A DNA stretch of 64,000 bases from a virus, in IMG/VR virus record IMGVR_UViG_3300020416_001284, positions 1 to 64,000 of that record; one strand, given 5' to 3'. The position numbers and the translations under genes are program-made. Below the pieces are notes generated by a model. The model was not told where the DNA came from. It made no database searches and saw only the letters and a list, made by a program, of their open reading frames with translations. Shown piece after piece: positions 58,667 through 64,000 of this stretch. Numbering within the stretch: position 1 is the stretch's first letter; the number at the start of each line of letters is the position of its first letter.

Positions 58667-61459
58667 TTATCCTCCCATCAAATCAGAAATACCCAAAGAT
58701 GATATAACCATTGATCTTTGAGAAGATTGTATAGGAATTCTAAACTGAGGAACATCAGAATTACTTCTAGTCTGTGCTTGATCCTCTTTAGGAATAGTAG
58801 GTAAAGTAATTGTTTTGTTCTCACCCTTTTGTACGTTGGGTTTTCCTGGTGCCATTTTTTCTGCCATTCTCTTAGCACCATCCAACATACTTCCACGTTT
58901 ATCAAAATCAGTCAACCCCATAGTCATATGATCAACAGCACCTAATGCCCATCTCTTCCATCCTTGAGGTTTATTTACTTCCCCTCCACCTTGTAAGTAT
59001 TGAACCAATCCTCCTGTATAATAATGATTAGTTTTCATATTTCTATAATTATTAATTAACCCTCCATTATTAACCTCTACATTAGGTTCTTTGAATTCAG
59101 GTTTATTAGTTCCTCCACCCATCGCATTCATAGATTCCATAGTATCAACACCATACTGCTGAACTGCAGGAGCTGAGACAACAAATTCACCAGGAGTTAA
59201 CATTGCAGGAACTGTACCTTCCTTGTCACTTGAAGATTTAGAAGAAGGAGCACCAGCAGCTGCATTCATATTCTCTAAAGTATCAGTCCCATACTTATTA
59301 ACTGCTCCTTTACTCATTACAAACTCACCAGGAGTTAGCATCGCAGGAACTGTATCCTTATTACCACTTCCAGGAACTTTTCCACCTGTATTAAATCCTG
59401 TAACAGGTCCACCACCCTTCCAATGACCCATTTCTTTCAATTTTTCAGTGACTCTCTGAGGATTTAAGTGTTCCATATTACTCTCACGATCCATCTCCAT
59501 TGCTGCATCTCTTTTTGCCATAGTTGCTTTTCCTGCATCACTCTTATTAAGAATAGGATAAAGAGTTTCTGGTTTAATACCTACCAGATTTCCCCTATCA
59601 TCAGGATATTGTATGACATCCATAAAATTAATATTTTCATATCCAGGAACCTTACGTATCTGCTCAACCAATTGAGTCTGATGTTCTATTAAATCAGGCA
59701 TCCCAATAGAACCACCAATATCAGTGTAAGTTTCTTCATCCTTTATTACTTCATCACCTTTTGTTATCACATGCTGTTGAAATTTTTCATCACGGAAAAC
59801 AAACTGCTCTGGATATTTTTGACCCGTCCTATACCCAGTTTGGCCAAAATGAGATGTATCTCTACCTGCCCAATAATCTCCCTCTGGACTAACTGCTTCC
59901 CCACCTTTTTTAAAATGCTGAACTAAACCACCTTGATTATATTTCTGAATGAAAGTCCTAGCTACTCCACCTTCATTGTAATGATAAGTTCCACCACCAT
60001 CTTCTTCATAAGGAGAAATCGGAACCACTCCTCCACCACTCATCTCTACTTGATTACCAGTTTCTTGAATTTCCTCTTTAGGTATAACATCTTTTTGTGG
60101 TTTTTCTTTTTTCTTACCACCCCCACCAGCCATTTTGGCTATGCCCCAAATAGCAACACCTCCCAACACAGCAGCAGCTGCCCAAGGATTTGCAGCAATA
60201 GCCATCACTAACTTAGGAATAATAGCCGTTAAAAGACCCACTACCCCTTTCACTAATCCACCTAAAGGAGTAAGAAATAAAAGAGCAGCAGTGGTTAATG
60301 TAGGCCACCAATCCTTGAAAAACTTTCCAAGACTCTTTATCTTATCCTGATTCTTAGGATTACCAAACCATTTCATTATTTTATTTAAAAGCACTCCAAT
60401 TACAACAGTCTTGACGAAATTCATTACAGTATCCCAGATACTACTAAATGGTTTCACCATTGCACTAATAGCTTTTCCAATTCCAGCAGCTGCTTTTCCT
60501 ACTCCTTCTAACTTATCCTCTCTTTTACCTCTTTTCTTTCGTGCTGCTTCTTTCTGAGCATCCCTTGCTTCCTTTCTATCACCCTTAAAATCTAAACGCA
60601 ATACCTTTAATATATCATCAAGAACATCCCTTATTCCTTTCAAACCTTCTGTTTCTGCTTCTTTGTCATCTTTAGCTGCAGGAAGTTCTGCAGGTGGATC
60701 TACAGGTTTTGCTCCCCTAATAGAATCAGCTGAAATTTTAGATTTTTTAAATCTTATCTTCCTTTCTTCAGGACTCAAATATTCTCCTTCTTCATCTTCA
60801 CCCATCACTCGTGATCTAAAATCATCATCCAATACAGTTCCTTTCTTTAAATCTTCTGCACTAATCTTTTTCTTCTTTGCTACTGGTTTTTTCTTTGGTA
60901 TCTTTCTTGCAGTAGGTTTCTTCCTTGGTTTTTTCTTTGATTTCTTTTTGGTGGCTGCAGCTTTATTTACTGCATCAAATTTTGATTCTGTTTCCTTAAA
61001 TTCTTTCTCATCATCCGTCATTGGAACTGAAGCATTATATTCTGCTACTTCTTCTGGTGTGGCATGAGCAGCATCAAATTCTTCATCCTTTTCACCACGT
61101 ATATCATCTAAAACATCATCCAATCCTTCAGGTATCTCTTCTTCAGATGCTTTTTCTTCAGCTGTTTTTTCTTCTTTTATATCATCTACTACTTCCTTTA
61201 TATTATCCTCCCCTATATCCTTTACTACTTCCTCTACCTTTTCCTTCGCTGCCTTCAATTCCTCAATCTTCTTCTCAAGTGCAAGAACACGAACCAAAGT
61301 TTTCCTTTGCATTCCAAAGGACTTGCTTAATGTCTTATGTAAATCAGCAATTTGAATAGGTAACTTTTTTTCAAGCTCTTCAACTCTACCCTCTAACTTA
61401 AAATGAGGATCATGAGCACTCCTTAAAGATTGTATTAGATTTTGGTTTCCTTTAGGCAT
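58667..61459 (-). CDS. Tail tape-measure-like protein with LTPGEF repeats (930 aa)
   Basis: A 930-residue protein. An N-terminal coiled coil (about 20-110) is followed by an acidic then a very Lys-rich region (KKKSKKKPRKKPTARK, about 165-200). A long hydrophobic block comes next (about 340-450, with TVVIGVLLNKIMKWFG and MAIAANPWAAAAVLGG), and then two copies of the tape-measure hallmark VPAMLTPGEFV-S (about 705 and 755). The C-terminus is less ordered. It is one of two tape-measure-like neighbours; T4 uses gp29 here. It overlaps the 55-residue gene upstream by 8 bases. Confidence 0.75.
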   Translation of the reverse strand: MPKGNQNLIQSLRSAHDPHFKLEGRVEELEKKLPIQIADLHKTLSKSFGMQRKTLVRVLALEKKIEELKAAKEKVEEVVKDIGEDNIKEVVDDIKEEKTAEEKASEEEIPEGLDDVLDDIRGEKDEEFDAAHATPEEVAEYNASVPMTDDEKEFKETESKFDAVNKAAATKKKSKKKPRKKPTARKIPKKKPVAKKKKISAEDLKKGTVLDDDFRSRVMGEDEEGEYLSPEERKIRFKKSKISADSIRGAKPVDPPAELPAAKDDKEAETEGLKGIRDVLDDILKVLRLDFKGDRKEARDAQKEAARKKRGKREDKLEGVGKAAAGIGKAISAMVKPFSSIWDTVMNFVKTVVIGVLLNKIMKWFGNPKNQDKIKSLGKFFKDWWPTLTTAALLFLTPLGGLVKGVVGLLTAIIPKLVMAIAANPWAAAAVLGGVAIWGIAKMAGGGGKKKEKPQKDVIPKEEIQETGNQVEMSGGGVVPISPYEEDGGGTYHYNEGGVARTFIQKYNQGGLVQHFKKGGEAVSPEGDYWAGRDTSHFGQTGYRTGQKYPEQFVFRDEKFQQHVITKGDEVIKDEETYTDIGGSIGMPDLIEHQTQLVEQIRKVPGYENINFMDVIQYPDDRGNLVGIKPETLYPILNKSDAGKATMAKRDAAMEMDRESNMEHLNPQRVTEKLKEMGHWKGGGPVTGFNTGGKVPGSGNKDTVPAMLTPGEFVMSKGAVNKYGTDTLENMNAAAGAPSSKSSSDKEGTVPAMLTPGEFVVSAPAVQQYGVDTMESMNAMGGGTNKPEFKEPNVEVNNGGLINNYRNMKTNHYYTGGLVQYLQGGGEVNKPQGWKRWALGAVDHMTMGLTDFDKRGSMLDGAKRMAEKMAPGKPNVQKGENKTITLPTIPKEDQAQTRSNSDVPQFRIPIQSSQRSMVISSLGISDLMGG

Positions 61460-61619
61460 TCGCTTGTTGCTGTTTGAGTTTCTCTTCCTCTAAGTGTGCT
61501 CTCAACATCTCAACATACACGTCCCTTTCCCAAGGAATCATGTTTTCAATCTCAGTTAATGAATATTTATGATACTGCATGAGAGAAAAATTAAGTTTAA
61601 AATAATTTTCCAGACTCAT
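61452..61619 (-). CDS. 55-residue baseplate-cluster mini-protein
   Basis: A short helical gene opening MSLENYFKLNFSLMQYHKYS and containing LTEIENMIPWERDVYVEML, the 'Y-S-L-x-E-I-E-x-M-I-P-W-E-R-x-x-Y' pattern common to small tail-assembly proteins of marine phages just after gp26. It overlaps the tape-measure-like gene by 8 bases and lies 11 bases after gp26. It may correspond to the small hub-assembly protein position of T4 gp51, which is inference. Confidence 0.72.
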   Translation of the reverse strand: MSLENYFKLNFSLMQYHKYSLTEIENMIPWERDVYVEMLRAHLEEEKLKQQQANA

Positions 61620-61630
61620 GTATATCATTC

Positions 61631-62350
61631 CTATCCGAAAAAACTTGAAAGTCCCTCCAATACAACTTCATTCTCTACTTTAGTCTTAGGATTCTTAAAC
61701 TTGACTGTATGAGAAAGTTTAGGCATAGTCTCAAAGAAAGTTTCAATCTCTTTAAACTGAGAGGAATTCATTTGATCCAAGAAAGAAGTAATCTCCTTCT
61801 TAGTGCAATCAGCGGCTGCCCAAACCTCTTCTTCATTATAAATTTTATCTATACATGAAGCAATCAAATCAAAGGACTGATCCATATTTGCATCTTGCCC
61901 AAAATCAAAATTATTTTTAATAAACTCTGCAAGAGAAGGATACTTCATCTCCATCATCAAGTTAGAATCTAATTTAATTTGCTTGGTATGTTCATCGTTC
62001 TTTACTACTTTGATGTCATCAATAAGAACCTTCACGGGAACATAAGTTTCATTGTCATCAGGGCAAAGAAGTTTAACTTCAAGATCTTCTCCGACAGACT
62101 TACCCCGAATATTAAGGAACAAATACTCAATATCAAATGTAGGAAGAGTATCTACTTTAATTCCTTTTGTCTGAATACAAGACTTTATAACATTCTTGAT
62201 AGCAGTCGTTATTTCTTTTACATCTTCTCCTTCTAAAGCTAAAACCAATAATTTCTCTTCTTTAACTAAAAAAGGTCTATATTGAATTGTTTGTCCAGTC
62301 GAAGGTAATTCCAACTCATACGTCGGGGTGGCAATCTTTGGTAAAGGCAT
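61631..62350 (-). CDS. gp26: Baseplate hub subunit gp26-like
   Basis: A 239-residue protein matching the T4-type gp26 hub family in its start (PLPKIATPTYELELPSTGQ), the FLVKEEKLLVLALEG segment (about 28-42) and TFDIEYLFLNIRGKSVGE (about 68-85). The C-terminus is ENEVVLEGLSSFFG. gp26 is a central hub component needed to build the baseplate. It lies between the mini-gene and the tail-tube/cap-like gene, as in other marine T4-like phages. Confidence 0.8.
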   Translation of the reverse strand: MPLPKIATPTYELELPSTGQTIQYRPFLVKEEKLLVLALEGEDVKEITTAIKNVIKSCIQTKGIKVDTLPTFDIEYLFLNIRGKSVGEDLEVKLLCPDDNETYVPVKVLIDDIKVVKNDEHTKQIKLDSNLMMEMKYPSLAEFIKNNFDFGQDANMDQSFDLIASCIDKIYNEEEVWAAADCTKKEITSFLDQMNSSQFKEIETFFETMPKLSHTVKFKNPKTKVENEVVLEGLSSFFG

Positions 62351-62393
62351 AATATCCTATAGAAATTTCAGTGTATTTTATTTAGCAGGTTTA

Positions 62394-63038
62394 CTAGAAT
62401 ACTGGATAAGGAGCTTGTTTAACTCTTGTTGCATTAGTAATATATCTACTAAAGTTAAAATTAACAGTACATTTTAATGTCTGTGCTGCTTCATAAGTAA
62501 CAGGCATTGCATTAATACTGATAGGATATGCATTTAAAAACTCATATTCTAAAGAAGGTGACTTATAATCTCTCTCAAATTTCTTAATTTGAATTATTGT
62601 TTGATACTGTCTTGGAAAGTTTACTCTATAAAAATAATTTGGATTAGCACTATCCTGTTCATTAACAATATATCCAATCCATGTTTCAAAAAACTGTATC
62701 TGCTTATAATCCCTATCAACTAAAAAAGTAAAAGATGCAGTGGTATCATATTGCCTTCTATGAACATGTCTCTCTGTTATTCCAGTATGATCATTAGTAA
62801 GTTCAGCAGTAGCTAAAGAAGTTCCAGGTAAAGAGGCCTCTATGCACGACAAAGTATAATCCAAATCAGACCTTGAATTAGGAATTAACCCATTAGTTGC
62901 ATTTTGACCTGTTGGTCCTTCTATTCCTCCAGCAATAGCAGATGGGGGATTAAACCAACATTCATAATGTGTAGTTAACGCAGTATTTAAAATAGAAGAT
63001 TTTAACCTCTCTACTGCGGTTGGTTGAGGGGTACGCAT
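62394..63038 (-). CDS. Tail-tube or tube-cap protein (gp48/gp54/gp19-like)
   Basis: A 214-residue tail-tube-fold protein. ALTTHYECWFNPPS (about 19-32) and GITERHVHRRQYDTTASFTFLVDRDY (about 85-110) are followed by FFETWIGYI and the end VNFNFSRYITNATRVKQ. These fit the T4-type tube family that includes gp19, gp48 and gp54. Given its place beside gp26, a tube-initiator or cap role (gp48/54) is more likely than the main tube, but the sequence alone does not settle it. Confidence 0.68.
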   Translation of the reverse strand: MRTPQPTAVERLKSSILNTALTTHYECWFNPPSAIAGGIEGPTGQNATNGLIPNSRSDLDYTLSCIEASLPGTSLATAELTNDHTGITERHVHRRQYDTTASFTFLVDRDYKQIQFFETWIGYIVNEQDSANPNYFYRVNFPRQYQTIIQIKKFERDYKSPSLEYEFLNAYPISINAMPVTYEAAQTLKCTVNFNFSRYITNATRVKQAPYPVF

Positions 63039-63046
63039 TATAGACC

Positions 63047-63054
63047 CATAAATA
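63047..63054 (+). promoter_or_regulatory. Late-promoter-like box (CATAAATA)
   Basis: One mismatch from the T4 late box, on the plus strand in the 48-bp divergent gap, 32 bases before gp4. Confidence 0.5.
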
Positions 63055-63086
63055 TTACTACTTGATATATTATGTAGTCAAGATAA

Positions 63087-63539
63087 ATGGGAGAAAGTAA
63101 AAAAAGTTTATTTAAACCCATATTTCCCAAAAAATACAAGGGAAATCCAAATAATATTATATGCCGTAGTACTTGGGAAACCAAATTCTGCAACTATTGT
63201 GATCTAAATGAAAATATTCTTGAGTGGGGAAGTGAAGAATTCTATATTAAATATGTCTCTCCTCTTGATAATCGGTTTCATAAGTATTATCCAGACTTTA
63301 TTATTAAGGTCAAGGAAAGTACAGGTCAAATTAAAACTTATGTGATTGAGGTAAAACCCAAAAAGCAAACTCGACCTCCTAAAAAGAAAAAGAAAGTGAC
63401 TCAATCATATCTCTATGAATGTAAAACCTATGCTGTTAACACGGCTAAATGGGCAGCAGCCAGAGAGTTCTGTAATGATAGAAAAATTGAATTCAAAATC
63501 ATTACCGAACAAGAACTAGGAATATATCATGGTAGATAG
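63087..63539 (+). CDS. gp4: Head completion nuclease gp4-like
   Basis: A 150-residue protein of the T4 gp4 (gp50) head completion family. It shows PKKYKGNPNNIICRSTWETKF at the start, followed by ILEWGSEEFYIKY and the nuclease-like YPDFIIKVKE and VIEVKPKKQT, the D...E-x-K arrangement of PD-(D/E)xK enzymes. T4 gp4 acts on filled heads before tail joining; a DNA end-processing role is likely. First of a plus-strand block; gp53 follows with an 11-base overlap. Confidence 0.85.
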   Translation: MGESKKSLFKPIFPKKYKGNPNNIICRSTWETKFCNYCDLNENILEWGSEEFYIKYVSPLDNRFHKYYPDFIIKVKESTGQIKTYVIEVKPKKQTRPPKKKKKVTQSYLYECKTYAVNTAKWAAAREFCNDRKIEFKIITEQELGIYHGR

Positions 63540-63951
63540 TTTTCTTCCTGAAGAGAATCCTTTTAATGAGGAGTATTTTGAACAATATTCCCAACAAGTA
63601 GGTGATAATAGAATTGCACCTATCAAAGAAGAATTGAAGGAGATGAGTGATCCTGAAGAGATGATGCTTCTTATCATGGATACCTTAAAAGATGTAGAAG
63701 TAGTGCCTGACGTAGGACAATATTATACATTCATTTACACTGCCAAAACTCGCAGAATGCAATATGATCAACATCCCCTTGTCGCAGTAACTGATATACA
63801 AAGATGGGGATTTAGAGGTATCAATTATCACTGGGGTAAATTCAGAAACTATACATGGGAAGAGATCGGAGGAGTCCTCTATGTGGTTCGACCCAGTGAA
63901 ATAAATGACCTACGTGACATATCTTATGCTTATTTCTTAACAACACTATAA
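63529..63951 (+). CDS. gp53: Baseplate wedge gp53-like
   Basis: A 140-residue wedge protein matching the gp53 pattern: DVGQYYTFIYTAKTRRMQYDQHP (about 62-84), VTDIQRWGFRGINYHW and YVVRPSEINDLRDISY. In T4, gp53 joins wedges into the hexagonal baseplate. It overlaps gp4 by 11 bases on the same strand and is followed by a late promoter and another gene. Confidence 0.8.
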   Translation: MVDSFLPEENPFNEEYFEQYSQQVGDNRIAPIKEELKEMSDPEEMMLLIMDTLKDVEVVPDVGQYYTFIYTAKTRRMQYDQHPLVAVTDIQRWGFRGINYHWGKFRNYTWEEIGGVLYVVRPSEINDLRDISYAYFLTTL

Positions 63952-63954
63952 ATA
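63947..63954 (+). promoter_or_regulatory. T4-type late promoter (TATAAATA)
   Basis: A perfect late box at the end of gp53, extended by ACTAAAAAATA and followed 16 bases later by an ATG. It shares the TAAATAACTAAAAAA extension seen before two fibre genes on the other strand. Confidence 0.75.
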
Positions 63955-63970
63955 ACTAAAAAATAATTTA

Positions 63971-64000
63971 ATGTCTCAATATAAGGGCAACGATACCAGT
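63971..64000 (+). CDS. Start of a further baseplate or structural gene (cut by the window)
   Basis: Ten codons are visible (MSQYKGNDTS). The position after gp53 suggests a baseplate protein, but nothing more can be read. No Shine-Dalgarno sequence is seen. Confidence 0.4.
   Translation, partial: MSQYKGNDTS

Noticed and set aside
60663-61067. A 134-codon plus-strand frame inside the tape-measure-like gene
   Set aside because: It is an antisense shadow of the Lys-rich region, giving Phe/Ser runs with no motif or ribosome-binding site.

Overview
This window looks like part of the genome of a T4-like marine myovirus, most likely a cyanophage or a related ocean phage. The sequence is AT-rich. 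It carries recognisable T4-type baseplate and head genes (gp4, gp53, gp26, a gp27-type hub and a gp5-type OB-fold hub). Several leaders contain T4 late promoter boxes (TATAAATA and variants), and there are giant beta-rich tail proteins of the kind found in marine T4-like phages. No rRNA, tRNA, integrase, IS element or CRISPR array was seen. Almost every gene is on the minus strand, so the window reads from right to left. The exceptions are the hldD-like epimerase at 15.4 kb and the gp4/gp53 block at the right edge.

Layout. (1) 0-4.6 kb: small early-type genes. They include the start of a DNA methyltransferase, a DUF262/ParB-like protein, an SprT-like metalloprotease, several mini-proteins, three hairpin terminators and a candidate 258-nt structured RNA with its own promoter (1207-1464). 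(2) 4.7-15.35 kb: five tail-fibre genes, four ending in a seven-bladed RCC1 propeller. (3) 15.4-30.6 kb: a tightly overlapping sugar-chemistry operon. It has ADP-heptose genes (epimerase, kinase, nucleotidyltransferase, HAD phosphatase), a cupin, about six glycosyltransferase-like proteins (two GT9/heptosyltransferase-like), a sulfotransferase, a YkgJ-type Cys-rich protein and seven predicted 2OG-Fe(II) oxygenases. An RCC1 protein is embedded in the middle. (4) 30.7-44.4 kb: two more RCC1 proteins, a fibre, a Gly-rich adhesin-like protein with a VWA-type MIDAS motif, and a 1971-residue structural protein. (5) 44.5-63.0 kb: tail and baseplate genes, namely small accessory proteins, structural proteins, a 2040-residue gp5-like hub, a gp27-like hub, two tape-measure-like proteins, a mini-protein, gp26 and a tail-tube/cap-like protein. 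(6) 63.09-64.0 kb, plus strand: gp4, gp53 and the start of one more gene behind a perfect late promoter.

How it may work together (inference). The decoration operon lies between, and partly around, seven paralogous RCC1 fibre-tip proteins. It encodes both a near-complete route to ADP-heptose and heptosyltransferase-like enzymes. The most interesting reading is that the phage makes its own activated heptose and glycosylates, hydroxylates or sulfates its tail fibres. Remodelling of the host surface is the main alternative.
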